Source of the DNA: Nocardia donostiensis
GTDB taxonomy: Bacteria > Actinomycetota > Actinomycetes > Mycobacteriales > Mycobacteriaceae
Direction: 5' to 3'
Assembly (NCBI RefSeq): GCF_002081715.1
Contig: NZ_MUKP01000013.1
Coordinates: forward strand, 1 to 64,000
DNA: 64,000 nt
Positions 35,522 through 45,273 of the stretch are shown here, in pieces; the first letter of the stretch is position 1, and every line of letters begins with the position of its first letter. Under the pieces are notes generated by a model. The model ran no database searches. It was given only the letters and a program-made list of their open reading frames with translations, and had not been told where the DNA came from. A program made the position numbers and the translations under genes.

Positions 35522-36721
35522 TTATTTGGCAGCCCCGAGCAACTCGGCGACCGGGGCACCGGCCGCGATCTTCGCGCGCGTCTTCATCACCTGACCGGGC
35601 ATCCCACCGCCGACCACACCGGTGAGCCGCTCCTCGCGGGAGTAGTAGGCGAGGAATTTCCTGCCGTCGTCGGCGACGATACGGATATCGTCGCCGGCCC
35701 TCGGGGTGCCAAGCGCTTGCACCTTCACGTCGTACTGGTCGCTCCAGAAGTACGGCACCTGGGCGGCGCTCGGCGGTTCGGCGCCCAGCAGCGCGCAGGC
35801 GAGGAGTTTCGCCTGCTCACCGGCGTTGGTCCAGTGCTCGATTCGGGTACAGCCGCCGCTGGAGTACCTCCAGGCGGCCACGTCCCCGACTGCCCATACA
35901 CCGTCGACACCGGTGCGTCCCGCCTCATCGGCGAGCACACCGCCCCCGGCCGACGGTTCCACCAGTGCGATACCGGACCCCTCCAGCCATTCGGTCACCG
36001 GCCGGGAACCGATCCCGACGACCACCAGATCAGCCAGCACCTCGACCCCGTTGGTGAGCACGGCCCCGCGCACCCGCCCCGTAGTATCCGACAGCAGCGA
36101 ATCGACCCCGACGCCGCAGCGCAGATCAACGCCTTCGGCTCGGTGCAGCCGCCCCACCAGCGACCCCACCTGTTCGCCGAGCACCCCGGCCAGCGGAGTC
36201 GGCTGCGGCTCGACCAACACCACGGGCAAGCCACCGGCACGGAAACTGGCCGCCAGCTCACAGCCGATGAAACCGGCGCCGATCACCAGCGCTCGGCCCG
36301 CACCGACCAGGTCCGCGCGCAGCGCGACAGCGTCGTCGTGGCTGCGCAACACGTGCACCCCTGCCAGCGCCGCCAGCCCGGGCAACCGACGCGGGCGCAG
36401 CCCCGTGGCGATGATCAGGTGGTGATATTCGACCTCTGAGCCGTCGGCAAGCAGCACCCGGCGGACTGCGGGGTCGACCCCGACGGCTGCGGTGTTCACC
36501 CGCAGGTCGATGCGCTTGTCGGCGAAGAAGTCGGCGGGCCGCAATGTGGTGTCGTCGGTTTCGCCGCGCACGAACTGTTTCGACAACGGCGGCCGGTCGT
36601 AGGGCGGGCGCGCCTCGTCGCCGAACAACACCAGCTCGCCGTCGTATCCGACGCGGCGCAGTTCCTCGGCAGTGCGCAACCCGGCCAGGCCGGCGCCGAC
36701 GATCACGATCGGCGCGGTCAT
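35522..36721 (-). CDS. FAD-dependent ferredoxin reductase (rubredoxin/ferredoxin reductase family)
   Basis: 399 residues. The FAD motif is at the N-terminus (IVIVGAGLAGLRTAEELRR), followed by the PPYDRPPLSKQFVRG loop, the NAD Rossmann motif ALVIGAGFIGCELAASFR and the second FAD motif GVWAVGDVAAW. The C-terminal part resembles the reductase domain of Rieske and P450 partners. It probably feeds electrons to a ferredoxin for a P450 or oxygenase; the KstR-type box in front points to steroid catabolism. Rv0688, next to the M. tuberculosis mft cluster, may be its counterpart (from memory). Confidence 0.88.
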   Translation of the reverse strand: MTAPIVIVGAGLAGLRTAEELRRVGYDGELVLFGDEARPPYDRPPLSKQFVRGETDDTTLRPADFFADKRIDLRVNTAAVGVDPAVRRVLLADGSEVEYHHLIIATGLRPRRLPGLAALAGVHVLRSHDDAVALRADLVGAGRALVIGAGFIGCELAASFRAGGLPVVLVEPQPTPLAGVLGEQVGSLVGRLHRAEGVDLRCGVGVDSLLSDTTGRVRGAVLTNGVEVLADLVVVGIGSRPVTEWLEGSGIALVEPSAGGGVLADEAGRTGVDGVWAVGDVAAWRYSSGGCTRIEHWTNAGEQAKLLACALLGAEPPSAAQVPYFWSDQYDVKVQALGTPRAGDDIRIVADDGRKFLAYYSREERLTGVVGGGMPGQVMKTRAKIAAGAPVAELLGAAK

Positions 36722-36759
36722 ACCGACTCCCTTCTACAGTGGCAGCAGCGCCGCCAAAC

Positions 36760-36773
36760 TAGAACACGTTACA
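36760..36773 (-). promoter_or_regulatory. KstR-type steroid operator upstream of the ferredoxin reductase
   Basis: On the minus strand this reads TGTAACGTGTTCTA, again a full match to TnnAACnnGTTnTA. It lies 39 bases before the reductase start, so binding should block that promoter. Confidence 0.7.
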
Positions 36774-36957
36774 AATTTTGCCATAGGGCTGCCCTGGACT
36801 CGCGAACGCGTCACCATACGGTGACCAGCGTCACGTCACCGCGCCCGTAATGCCGCATATTCGTATCCCCGACGATGTCGACCGACCGGTCAATCAGGTC
36901 TATACCGAGGTCAGGGCCGTTTCCGGTCTATCTCCAGTCAAAGGGAGGCAGAAAGAA

Positions 36958-37314
36958 ATGTTCACCGAAAGCCGTACCCAGGATCTACTCGCCGTGCTCC
37001 TCGGCGCCTTCGCCGCACTGTCACCGCTATGGCTCGAAACCAACGATAGGGCTACCTGGACGCTGGTCGTGCTCGGTGTGCTGATCGCGCTCACCGGCCT
37101 CGCCCAGATGTACCGACCTGCGATGTCGGCAGCCGACTACGCGATGGGGCTGTTCGGCGTACTGATGTTCCTGTCCCCGTGGGTCATGGACTTCACCGGT
37201 TACAACGGGGCCTCGTGGACGGCGTGGATCGTCGGCATCGTCACGGTGGTGCTCGCGGTCGTCGCACTGCCCATGGTTGCCGGACGCATGCACCGGCCCG
37301 CCGCGCACCACTGA
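36958..37314 (+). CDS. SPW-repeat membrane protein
   Basis: 118 residues with four hydrophobic segments. Two copies of the SPW motif are seen: LSPLWLE near residue 22 and LSPWVMDF near residue 73, each preceding a loop. SPW proteins are small inner-membrane proteins of unknown role. An AAGGGAGG site precedes ATG 36958. A TetR gene follows within 35 bases, so the two may be linked. Confidence 0.85.
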   Translation: MFTESRTQDLLAVLLGAFAALSPLWLETNDRATWTLVVLGVLIALTGLAQMYRPAMSAADYAMGLFGVLMFLSPWVMDFTGYNGASWTAWIVGIVTVVLAVVALPMVAGRMHRPAAHH

Positions 37315-37347
37315 CCGTCGCATACCACCGACCACCGGCACCCTTCC

Positions 37348-37965
37348 ATGCCGAAAGCACGGCACGGGCGTCGCCGCACTGCTGCAGCGGGCGACGCCCG
37401 GCGGCTCATCCTGGATGCCGCCGAGAAACTCTTCGCAGCACAGGGTTTCGATGCCACCGGCACCGCGGCGATCGCCGATGCCGCCGGAGTTCCCAAAGGA
37501 CTGATCTTCTACTACTTCCCCACCAAGGACGCGATCCTGTCTGCCCTGGTGGCCGAACGTATGCCTGCCCAGCCGATCACCGATATCACCTCCGTCATCA
37601 TGCCGGGTGATCCAGCGGCCAGCCTGGTCAACCTGGGCACCGCGCTCAACGTGCGCGGCCACCATTCGCCGGTACTGCGGGTGATCATGTGGCGCGAGGC
37701 CGACACCCATCCCGACGTGTGCAGGCAGTTGCGCCGCTGGCGCGATCAACTGCTCGACGTGACGGCGCGAGTCCTGCAGGCCAGCACCCCCACACCGGTG
37801 CGACCGGGCACGGTGAAGGCATGCGCGGCTGCGTGGGTGTCGACCATGCTCGGAATCGCGGGCCTGGACCGACTGCACGCCCTCGACGGCGGGCCGCTAC
37901 CCGATGCGGACGAGGTCATCGGCGTCGCACAGGTGATCGCTGCGGCGATGACACAGCTCGGTTGA
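37348..37965 (+). CDS. TetR-family regulator
   Basis: 205 residues. The HTH is at about 18-65 (LILDAAEKLFAAQGFDATGTAAIADAAGVPKGLIFYYFPTK). The ligand domain is poorly conserved (SPVLRVIMWREADTHPDV). The gene follows the SPW gene and precedes a secreted lipase gene on the same strand; either could be its target. A weak hairpin follows it. Confidence 0.88.
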   Translation: MPKARHGRRRTAAAGDARRLILDAAEKLFAAQGFDATGTAAIADAAGVPKGLIFYYFPTKDAILSALVAERMPAQPITDITSVIMPGDPAASLVNLGTALNVRGHHSPVLRVIMWREADTHPDVCRQLRRWRDQLLDVTARVLQASTPTPVRPGTVKACAAAWVSTMLGIAGLDRLHALDGGPLPDADEVIGVAQVIAAAMTQLG

Positions 37966-37976
37966 CTTCGGATTGT

Positions 37977-38003
37977 GAATACCCCCAGTTCAGAGGGTTA
38001 TTC
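37977..38003 (+). terminator. Weak hairpin after the TetR gene
   Basis: GAATACCCC (37977-37985) pairs with GGGTTATTC (37995-38003) with one mismatch. It sits in the gap before the lipase gene and could instead be an operator. Confidence 0.35.
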
Positions 38004-38052
38004 CCGGTGTCTGGTCGCCTGACCGACCGGATCCGTGATACCAATACCCTCC

Positions 38053-39261
38053 ATGCAGGTTATCCAGCGCCTGATAGCCGGCGCCCTACTCAGTGCCGTC
38101 GCTACGCTCCTGGTCGGGACTGCTCCTGCCCCGGCGCTTCCGATGTACCCGGCATCCGACCCCGATCCCTTCTATTTGCCGCCGCCCGATCTCGCCACCC
38201 GTGAACCGGGTGAGGTGCTCGGGGTCAAACAACTGCCGTCGCTGCTGACCTTCCCCAACACCAAGGTGACCCTGGTGAAGTTCCGCTCGACCAACTCGCG
38301 CGGGCTGCCGATCGCGGCCACCACTACCGTTCTGACCCCCGCACTGCACCGGCCCGATGGGCCGCTGCTGAGCTACCAGCACATCATCAACGGTCTCGGA
38401 CCCGACTGCGCGATATCGCGCGTCCTTTACACCCACGACCCCAACCTCCAAGTGAAAGAGGCCGTAGCGCTCAACGCTCTGCTCGGCCGCGGTTGGAGTA
38501 TCGCGCTCCCCGACCATCTTGGCCCCACCTTCGCTTACGGTGCGGCACGCCTGGGCGGCCAGATCACGCTGGACGGTATCCGCGCGGCCCAGCAAGTCGA
38601 CGAACTCCGGGTGCGTAACAGCCCGGTTGCGATGGCAGGCTACTCCGGCGGCGGGATGGCGACCGCATGGGCGGCCGCGCTGGCGCCGACCTACGCACCG
38701 GAACTGAAGCTCGCAGGCGCCGCGACAGGCGGTGTCCCGGCGAACCTGGTGAAAATGCTCGAAGCGTTGCAGTTCAACCCGCATCCGGCGTTCGGACTGG
38801 TGATGGCCGCCGGTATCGGCCTGGAACGCGAATACCCGGAACGCTTCCCGATCAGCGACTACCTCAATGAAGCAGGCCTGACCGCCCGCAACCAGATGGG
38901 CAACGGCTGCACCAACGAAATCCTGGCCACCGGCGCAGGCCGCAGCATCCGCGACTACGCCCGCAGCACCACCCTCATCAACGATGCCGATGCCAGGGCC
39001 GTGGTGGAGGAGAACAGCCTCGAACTCTACGAAGGCGTGCCCAATATCCCGATTTACGAATGGCATTCCCCCACCGACCCGCTCATCCCCGTCGATTCCA
39101 TCGTCAACACCAACCGCCGCTACTGCGAAGCAGGTGTCCGGTTGCAATCCGAACTCACCAACTCCCCCGAACACCTCAGCGCCGCCGTGCTCGGTGTCCC
39201 GTCGATGATCAACTGGCTCGACGCCCGCTTTCGCGGCGAGCCTGCCCCGTCCAACTGCTGA
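38053..39261 (+). CDS. Secreted lipase (LIP/secretory lipase family)
   Basis: 402 residues. The signal peptide is residues 1-28 (LIAGALLSAVATLLVGTAPAPALP). The mature protein is of the secretory lipase family (PF03583 type): LLSYQHIINGLGPDC, LPDHLGPTFAYGAARLGG, the nucleophile loop MAGYSGGGMATAWAAAL, the acid in WHSPTDPLIPV and a His in SPEHLSAAV. ATG 38053 gives the compact signal peptide; GTG 38035 would add six residues. It probably hydrolyses acylglycerols or other esters outside the cell. Confidence 0.88.
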   Translation: MQVIQRLIAGALLSAVATLLVGTAPAPALPMYPASDPDPFYLPPPDLATREPGEVLGVKQLPSLLTFPNTKVTLVKFRSTNSRGLPIAATTTVLTPALHRPDGPLLSYQHIINGLGPDCAISRVLYTHDPNLQVKEAVALNALLGRGWSIALPDHLGPTFAYGAARLGGQITLDGIRAAQQVDELRVRNSPVAMAGYSGGGMATAWAAALAPTYAPELKLAGAATGGVPANLVKMLEALQFNPHPAFGLVMAAGIGLEREYPERFPISDYLNEAGLTARNQMGNGCTNEILATGAGRSIRDYARSTTLINDADARAVVEENSLELYEGVPNIPIYEWHSPTDPLIPVDSIVNTNRRYCEAGVRLQSELTNSPEHLSAAVLGVPSMINWLDARFRGEPAPSNC

Positions 39262-39275
39262 CCCGGAACCGCTCG

Positions 39276-39310
39276 GTAGGCGCCGCTCCCTCCCTGGAAG
39301 CGGCGCCTAC
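39276..39310 (+). terminator. Strong terminator after the lipase gene
   Basis: GTAGGCGCCGCT (39276-39287) and its perfect complement (39299-39310) pair around an 11-base loop, starting 14 bases after the lipase stop. Confidence 0.75.
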
Positions 39311-39372
39311 CCGTAGACAACGGCCCACTCCTCCATGCGACGTAACCGGTATGGGCCGGTAAGAATGGCTGT

Positions 39373-40329
39373 ATGGATGCCGATTACGCCAGCCTCGGGG
39401 AAGAACTTCGTGCCCGCCAGGAGGAATACCGCCGCAGCCAACGGGATTCCGATTCCCGGGGTTTCTCGGGCGTTGGGTTGACCGGGGTCGACCCAAGGAC
39501 GAATGGGTCCGGTAGCACCGAGCCCTCGCAGAACGGTTTCCACTGGACGTCACCGTCGTTCCCTGCGACACCGCCGGTCCCACAACCGGCCGTCGATCCC
39601 GGTCCCGCCAGCGCACCGACATTGTCGGAAACATCCACCACCAATGGCTCCCCCACCGCGACGAACCCGACGGCGTCGGTGGTGAACGGTTCGCTGTTCA
39701 CTGCACCCTCGACATCGAGTACCTCCAGCACCGCAGCAGCCGCCAGCACTGAACCGCACACCTCCGGCCGACTACCGGCACCGGACCCGGTTCCAGCGGA
39801 GAACCAGCACAGCCAGCCGGGCAACGATTCCCCTCGTAGACACAGCCGATCCGACGAAACCCCGGAACATGGGCATCGAATCCAGAACGCCACCCTGAAC
39901 CCCAGCACCCAACTCCGGACTACGACCGCCGAGCCGAGCCCGCAGCTCCGAAACACGACCGCAGAACCCGAGCCTGCACTGGGGAACCCGACCGCGGAAC
40001 CCAGCCCCCGCACCCGGTCACAGGACACCCCGGGACGTCGCCGCGCCAAACCGGACACCGAGCGGCACCCCCACACCGAACCCCGTTCCGGGGCTGCTCC
40101 AACCGAACTCGACGTCCGCCTGATCATGCACCTGCTGCTCGCCAGCGACCGCCTGGGCGCCCTCGCTGCCAAAGCCGAATCCGGCGAAGCCTCGATCCAG
40201 GAATTGGCCCAGGCCGCCCGCACCTCCCGCAGCGCCGCCCTCGCGGTGGTATCGGCCTGGTACGGCGGCACCGATCAGATGGTCGAATTCGCCCAAGCAC
40301 TGTTACAGGCAGCCGCCGAAACCGACTGA
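39373..40329 (+). CDS. Unknown Pro/Thr/Ser-rich protein with a small helical C-terminal domain
   Basis: 318 residues. A short helical head (SLGEELRARQEEYRRSQRD) is followed by about 210 low-complexity residues, including three 11-residue repeats of the form LRxTTAEPsPx. The last 75 residues look folded and helical (LDVRLIMHLLLASDRLGALAAKAESGEASIQELAQAARTSR). No signal peptide or membrane segment. I do not recognise the family. Confidence 0.65.
   Translation: MDADYASLGEELRARQEEYRRSQRDSDSRGFSGVGLTGVDPRTNGSGSTEPSQNGFHWTSPSFPATPPVPQPAVDPGPASAPTLSETSTTNGSPTATNPTASVVNGSLFTAPSTSSTSSTAAAASTEPHTSGRLPAPDPVPAENQHSQPGNDSPRRHSRSDETPEHGHRIQNATLNPSTQLRTTTAEPSPQLRNTTAEPEPALGNPTAEPSPRTRSQDTPGRRRAKPDTERHPHTEPRSGAAPTELDVRLIMHLLLASDRLGALAAKAESGEASIQELAQAARTSRSAALAVVSAWYGGTDQMVEFAQALLQAAAETD
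39913..40011 (+). repeat. Three in-frame 33-base repeats
   Basis: Three imperfect tandem copies encode LRTTTAEPSPQ, LRNTTAEPEPA and LGNPTAEPSPR. They sit in the disordered part of the unknown protein and could vary in copy number between strains. Confidence 0.7.
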
Positions 40330-40339
40330 CCGCAGCCGG

Positions 40340-40693
40340 TCACTCGGTAGCCTTCGGATGTCCGACGCCGGCGTAGCTGATCCAGATCGTGCGCCGCTCG
40401 TCATCCACGAGATACCAGATGCGCCCTGCGCCGGTGACCTCGTACTGCCACCGTTCCAGCGTCACGCCCTTCCACACAGCAGAGCCCAGAGATCCTTTGA
40501 GCCGATGCTGCCGGTCCGGATTGGTGGTTGCTCGCGGTTGGGCGCGGATGGCGTCGAAGGCACGTCTCAGCCCGGTTCCGGCTTGCTGCGCCAAGTGCTC
40601 CCAGCCGACGGAGGCGTCTGTCGTGGCGAACCTGATATCGAATTCGGTGCCGACCGCAGGTGGGGCAGCACGATCACCGCGCTTGGGGCTCAC
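40340..40693 (-). CDS. Type II toxin, RelE/ParE-like
   Basis: 117 residues. The core resembles RelE-fold toxins: a helical start (GWEHLAQQAGTGLRRAFDAIRAQP), then RQHRLKGSLGSAVWKGVTLERWQYEVTGAGRIWYLVDDERRTIWISYAGVGHPKATE, with the strand-Arg-strand pattern typical of such ribonucleases. Its ATG overlaps the stop of the antitoxin gene by four bases, the usual antitoxin-first arrangement. The toxin type is inferred from fold pattern and pairing. Confidence 0.7.
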   Translation of the reverse strand: MSPKRGDRAAPPAVGTEFDIRFATTDASVGWEHLAQQAGTGLRRAFDAIRAQPRATTNPDRQHRLKGSLGSAVWKGVTLERWQYEVTGAGRIWYLVDDERRTIWISYAGVGHPKATE

Positions 40694-41172
40694 TTCGGTG
40701 GCTCCAGGGCATCCGGGGCAGGGACAGGGCCGAGGTCTCCTTCCGGCTCACGCGTGATCAGCTCGAACAGGGCGGGGTCGGCGTATACCTCTGCCGTGTG
40801 CCGCCACTGGGCGATCAGCGTTGCCAGCGGAGCAAGATTCGCCAGCGCGGTGGCTCCCTGCGCCACCGTAACCAGTTCGGCTGCGAATTCGTCGAGATCG
40901 TCGGCAGGCAGGAACGCCGCCCACGGAACGGCGTCCGGCAGCAGCGACCGCAACGATTCCACGCCGACCTTGTTCACCAGTCCGGCGAGCAGCCGAGCGG
41001 TGAAGTCGACAACTGTTCCCTCGGCGGCGAGCTGCTCGATTCGCATCAGCGCCAAGTCACCGGCATCACGTCGCCGCAATCGCAGCGCGCGCACATGGTC
41101 GAGCCGACCCGCCGTCGATGCCGGCTTGTGTAGTAGCTCGCTGAACGGGACCTCGTCATATGCTGCGGTCAT
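40690..41172 (-). CDS. Phd-like (prevent-host-death) antitoxin
   Basis: 160 residues. The N-terminal 50 residues carry a Phd/YefM-like DNA-binding pattern (VPFSELLHKPASTAGRL, HVRALRLRRRDAGDLALMRI). The C-terminal helical part would bind the toxin. ATG 41172 (MTAAYDEV) is chosen because the pattern begins right after it; the open frame extends to 41244 without similarity. It should repress its own promoter in complex with the downstream toxin. Confidence 0.7.
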   Translation of the reverse strand: MTAAYDEVPFSELLHKPASTAGRLDHVRALRLRRRDAGDLALMRIEQLAAEGTVVDFTARLLAGLVNKVGVESLRSLLPDAVPWAAFLPADDLDEFAAELVTVAQGATALANLAPLATLIAQWRHTAEVYADPALFELITREPEGDLGPVPAPDALEPPK

Positions 41173-41230
41173 GGCATCCACACTACCTCGGATGTCCAGT
41201 CGAATTCGGTAACTCGGAAAGCGTAAAACG

Positions 41231-41268
41231 CATAACGGCGCCACCCCGTACGGGGTGGCGCCGTTATG
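41231..41268 (-). terminator. Terminator of the tuf operon
   Basis: A perfect palindrome: arms 41231-41247 and 41252-41268 pair over 17 bases, and the GTAC centre is itself self-complementary. It begins 14 bases after the tuf stop codon. Confidence 0.85.
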
Positions 41269-41281
41269 GCGATGCGTCAGA

Positions 41282-42472
41282 TCACTTGATGATCTTGGTG
41301 ACGCGACCGGCGCCGACGGTGCGGCCGCCTTCGCGGATCGCGAAGCGCAGGCCCTCGTCCATGGCGACCGGCTGGATCAACTTCACCGACATCTCGGTGT
41401 TGTCGCCGGGCATAACCATTTCGGTGCCCTCGGGCAGGGTCACCACACCCGTCACGTCCGTGGTCCGGAAGTAGAACTGCGGACGGTAGTTGTTGAAGAA
41501 CGGAGTGTGGCGGCCACCCTCGTCCTTCGACAGGATGTAGGCCTGACCCTCGAACTCGGTGTGCGGGGTGGTGGTGCCGGGCTTGATCACAACCTGGCCG
41601 CGCTCGACATCCTCGCGCTTGATGCCGCGGATCAGCAGACCGGCGTTGTCACCGGCCTGAGCGGTGTCCAGCATCTTGCGGAACATCTCGATACCGGTGA
41701 TGGTGGTCTTGGTCTTCTCCGGGCGGATGCCGACGATCTCGACTTCCTCGTTGAGGTTGACCACGCCACGCTCGACACGGCCGGTGACGACAGTGCCACG
41801 ACCGGTGATGGTGAACACGTCCTCGATCGGCATCAGGAACGGCTTGTCGGTCTCACGGACCGGGTCCGGGATCGACTCGTCGACCGCGTTCATCAGCTCG
41901 ATGATGGACTCGGCCCACTTCTCGTCGCCCTCGAGGGCCTTGAGGCCGGAGACGCGCACGACGGGGGCTTCCTCGTCGAACTCCTGCGAGGCCAGCAGTT
42001 CGCGGACCTCCATCTCGACGAGCTCGAGGATTTCCTCGTCGTCGACCATATCCGACTTGTTCAGCGCGACCAGGATGTAGGGCACGCCGACCTGACGGGC
42101 GAGCAGCACGTGCTCACGGGTCTGCGGCATCGGGCCGTCGGTGGCGGCGACCACCAGGATGGCGCCGTCCATCTGCGCCGCACCGGTGATCATGTTCTTG
42201 ATGTAGTCCGCGTGACCGGGGGCGTCGACGTGCGCGTAGTGACGCTTCTCGGTCTGGTACTCGACGTGGGAGATGTTGATCGTGATACCACGAGCCTTCT
42301 CCTCGGGAGCCTTGTCGATCGCATCGAACGCAAAGCTCTCGTTCAGGTCCGGGTACTTGTCCGCCAGCACCTTGGTGATCGCTGCGGTCAGCGTGGTCTT
42401 GCCGTGGTCGACGTGACCGATGGTGCCGATGTTGACGTGCGGCTTCGTCCGCTCGAACTTCGCCTTCGCCAC
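41282..42472 (-). CDS. tuf: Elongation factor Tu
   Basis: 396 residues, standard length. The G motifs are GHVDHGKTT (P-loop), DAPGHADY (switch II), NKSD and SGLKAL. Domain II and III follow, with the C-terminal [20 protein letters not shown]. It delivers aminoacyl-tRNA to the ribosome. It is the last gene of the rpsL-rpsG-fusA-tuf operon, 88 bases after fusA. Confidence 0.98.
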   Translation of the reverse strand: MAKAKFERTKPHVNIGTIGHVDHGKTTLTAAITKVLADKYPDLNESFAFDAIDKAPEEKARGITINISHVEYQTEKRHYAHVDAPGHADYIKNMITGAAQMDGAILVVAATDGPMPQTREHVLLARQVGVPYILVALNKSDMVDDEEILELVEMEVRELLASQEFDEEAPVVRVSGLKALEGDEKWAESIIELMNAVDESIPDPVRETDKPFLMPIEDVFTITGRGTVVTGRVERGVVNLNEEVEIVGIRPEKTKTTITGIEMFRKMLDTAQAGDNAGLLIRGIKREDVERGQVVIKPGTTTPHTEFEGQAYILSKDEGGRHTPFFNNYRPQFYFRTTDVTGVVTLPEGTEMVMPGDNTEMSVKLIQPVAMDEGLRFAIREGGRTVGAGRVTKIIK

Positions 42473-42560
42473 TGTGGTGTCCTCCTGGACTTGTTGGTGC
42501 TTGCAGTTGCAGCAGTGCGGATTTGTTTACTTCAGGGGTCGTGCTGACGATCCGGGAGGG

Positions 42561-44663
42561 TTACTCCCCGGTCGCCTTGGCGATGATCTCCTTCGACACG
42601 TTGGTCGGAACCTCCGCGTACGAATCGAACACCATGGAGTAGTTCGCCCGGCCCTGGGTCTTCGACCGCAGGTCACCGATGTAGCCGAACATCTCCGAGA
42701 GCGGAACCAGCGCCTTGACGACACGGGCACCACTGCGTTCCTCCATGGCCTGGATCTGGCCACGGCGGGAGTTCAGGTCGCCGATCACATCGCCCATGTA
42801 GTCCTCGGGCGTGATCACCTCGACCGCCATCATCGGTTCGAGGATCACCGGACCGGCTTTGCGGGCGGCCTCCTTGAGCGCCTGCGCGCCGGCGATCTTG
42901 AACGCCATCTCCGAGGAGTCGACGTCGTGGTACGCACCGTCGAGCAGGGTCACTTTGAGGTTCACCAGCGGGTAACCGGCGAGCACACCGTACTGCATGG
43001 CGTCCTGTGCACCCGCGTCGACCGAAGGGATGTACTCCTTCGGCACACGGCCACCGGTGACCTTGTTCTCGAACTCGTAGTGCGCGCCGTCCTCGCCGAC
43101 GAACGGCTCCAGGGCGATGATGACCTTCGCGAACTGGCCCGAACCACCCGTCTGCTTCTTGTGGGTGAACTCGAGCTTCTCGACCTTCTTGGTGATCGTC
43201 TCGCGGTAGGCCACCTGCGGCTTACCAACGTTCGCCTCGACCTTGAATTCGCGCTTCATGCGGTCGACCAGGATGTCGAGGTGCAGCTCGCCCATACCGC
43301 CGATGACGGTCTGGCCGGTCTCGGCGTCCAGCTTCACCGAGAAGGTCGGGTCCTCCTCGGCCAGTTTCTGGATGGCGGTGCCCAGCTTCTCCTGGTCGGA
43401 CTTGGTCTTGGGCTCGATGGAGACCTCGATGACCGGGTCCGGGAAGGTCATGGACTCGAGCACGATCTGGCTGTTCGCATCGCACAGGGTGTCACCGGTG
43501 GTGGTGTCCTTGAGGCCGATCACCGCGTAGATGTGGCCCGCGCTCACCGAAGGAACCGCGTTCTCCTTGTTGGAGTGCATCTGGAACAGCTTGCCCAGCC
43601 GCTCCTTCTTGCCCTTGGTCGCGTTGATGACCTGAGCGCCGGAGTCGACCTTGCCCGAGTAGACACGGATGTAGGTCAGCTTGCCGAAGAACGGGTGCAC
43701 CGCGATCTTGAAGGCCAGCGCGGCGAACGGCTCGTCGGCGCTCGGCTTGCGGGTGAGGACCTCGTCCTCTTTGCCGGGGGCATGGCCCTGCACGGACTCG
43801 ACGTCCAGCGGCGAAGGCAGGTAGTCCACGACCGCGTCGAGCATGGGCTGCACGCCCTTGTTCTTGAACGCCGAACCACACAGCACGGGGTAGAGCTCGG
43901 AGCCGACCGTCATCTTGCGGATCGCGCCCTTGATCTCGGAGACCGTCAGCTCTTCACCGCCGAAGAACTTGTCCAGCAGCGCCTCATCGGACTCGGCGAC
44001 GGTTTCCAGCAGTTCCTGCCGGTACTGTTCGGCTTTCTCCGCCAGCTCGGCCGGGATCTCGCGGACCTCGTACTTCTCCCCGAGCTTGGTTTCACCGGTC
44101 CACACCTTGGCGTTCATCTCGACCAGGTCGACAACGCCTTCGAAGGTGTCCTCCGCACCGATCGGCAGCTGGATGACCAGCGGCTTGGCGCCAAGGCGGT
44201 CTTTGATGGTCTGCACGGTGAAGTAGAAGTCCGCACCGAGCTTGTCCATCTTGTTGACGAAGCAGATCCGAGGCACGTCGTACTTGTCGGCCTGCCGCCA
44301 CACCTGCTCGGACTGCGGCTCGACGCCTTCCTTGCCGTCGAAAACAGCGACGGCACCGTCGAGCACGCGCAGGCTGCGCTCCACCTCGACGGTGAAGTCG
44401 ACGTGGCCCGGTGTGTCGATGATATTGATCTGGTTGTTGTTCCAGAAGCAGGTCACCGCGGCAGAGGTGATGGTGATGCCACGTTCCTGTTCCTGTTCCA
44501 TCCAGTCGGTGGTCGACGCACCGTCGTGCGTCTCGCCGAGCTTGTAGTTCACACCGGTGTAGAAGAGGATGCGTTCGGTTGTCGTCGTCTTGCCCGCATC
44601 GATGTGGGCCATGATGCCGATGTTGCGGACCTTGTTCAGGTCGGTGAGCACGTCCTGTGCCAC
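42561..44663 (-). CDS. fusA: Elongation factor G
   Basis: 700 residues. The G domain motifs are [37 protein letters not shown] and [10 protein letters not shown]. Domain IV has [21 protein letters not shown] and domain V has [14 protein letters not shown]. It drives translocation on the ribosome. It is the third gene of the operon, after rpsG. I see no disruption. Confidence 0.98.
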   Translation of the reverse strand: MAQDVLTDLNKVRNIGIMAHIDAGKTTTTERILFYTGVNYKLGETHDGASTTDWMEQEQERGITITSAAVTCFWNNNQINIIDTPGHVDFTVEVERSLRVLDGAVAVFDGKEGVEPQSEQVWRQADKYDVPRICFVNKMDKLGADFYFTVQTIKDRLGAKPLVIQLPIGAEDTFEGVVDLVEMNAKVWTGETKLGEKYEVREIPAELAEKAEQYRQELLETVAESDEALLDKFFGGEELTVSEIKGAIRKMTVGSELYPVLCGSAFKNKGVQPMLDAVVDYLPSPLDVESVQGHAPGKEDEVLTRKPSADEPFAALAFKIAVHPFFGKLTYIRVYSGKVDSGAQVINATKGKKERLGKLFQMHSNKENAVPSVSAGHIYAVIGLKDTTTGDTLCDANSQIVLESMTFPDPVIEVSIEPKTKSDQEKLGTAIQKLAEEDPTFSVKLDAETGQTVIGGMGELHLDILVDRMKREFKVEANVGKPQVAYRETITKKVEKLEFTHKKQTGGSGQFAKVIIALEPFVGEDGAHYEFENKVTGGRVPKEYIPSVDAGAQDAMQYGVLAGYPLVNLKVTLLDGAYHDVDSSEMAFKIAGAQALKEAARKAGPVILEPMMAVEVITPEDYMGDVIGDLNSRRGQIQAMEERSGARVVKALVPLSEMFGYIGDLRSKTQGRANYSMVFDSYAEVPTNVSKEIIAKATGE

Positions 44664-44801
44664 GGAAATCTTCCCCGCTCGTAGCTAGTTGGGATCTTCA
44701 CCGACGACCGGTGTGGCCGCCGCTATGTCGTCGGATACGACACCGTGGTGCCGCGTCCAGCTGTATGCCTTCCGGCCCACCGACAACGGGCCGGGTAGAC
44801 G

Positions 44802-45272
44802 TCACCAGCGGTAGTGCGCGAAGGCCCGGTTGGACTCGGCCATCTTGTGGGTGTCCTCGCGGCGCTTCACCGAGGCGCCGAGGCCGTTGCTGGCGTCGAG
44901 CAGCTCGTTGGCCAGACGCTCGACCATGGTCTTTTCCCGGCGGGCCCGGGAGAAGTTGACCAGCCAGCGCAGGGCCAGGGTGTTGGCGCGGCCGGGACGG
45001 ACCTCGACCGGCACCTGGTAGGTGGCGCCACCGACGCGGCGCGGCTTGACCTCGAGCGACGGCTTGACGTTGTCCAGCGCGCGTTTGAGAGTGACAACCG
45101 GGTCGGTGCCGGTCTTTTCACGCGCCTGCTCCAGCGCGCCGTACACGATGCGCTCGGCGGTCGACTTCTTACCGTCGAGCAGGATCTTGTTGACCAGCTG
45201 GCTCACCAGCGGCGACCCATAGACCGGGTCGTTGATCAACGGACGCTTGGGTGCGGGGCCCTTGCGCGGCAT
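44802..45272 (-). CDS. rpsG: 30S ribosomal protein S7
   Basis: 156 residues, usual S7 length. The conserved start [20 protein letters not shown], the [21 protein letters not shown] helix, [18 protein letters not shown] and the [20 protein letters not shown] end are all present. It binds the 3' domain of 16S rRNA. It begins one base after the rpsL stop. Confidence 0.98.
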   Translation of the reverse strand: MPRKGPAPKRPLINDPVYGSPLVSQLVNKILLDGKKSTAERIVYGALEQAREKTGTDPVVTLKRALDNVKPSLEVKPRRVGGATYQVPVEVRPGRANTLALRWLVNFSRARREKTMVERLANELLDASNGLGASVKRREDTHKMAESNRAFAHYRW

Positions 45273-45273
45273 A

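Noticed and set aside
39913..40011. Tandem repeat considered as a CRISPR-like array
   Set aside because: The units are contiguous, in frame and without spacers, so they are coding repeats.
42420..44684. A 754-codon open frame on the plus strand across fusA
   Set aside because: Antisense shadow of elongation factor G with no protein-like features.
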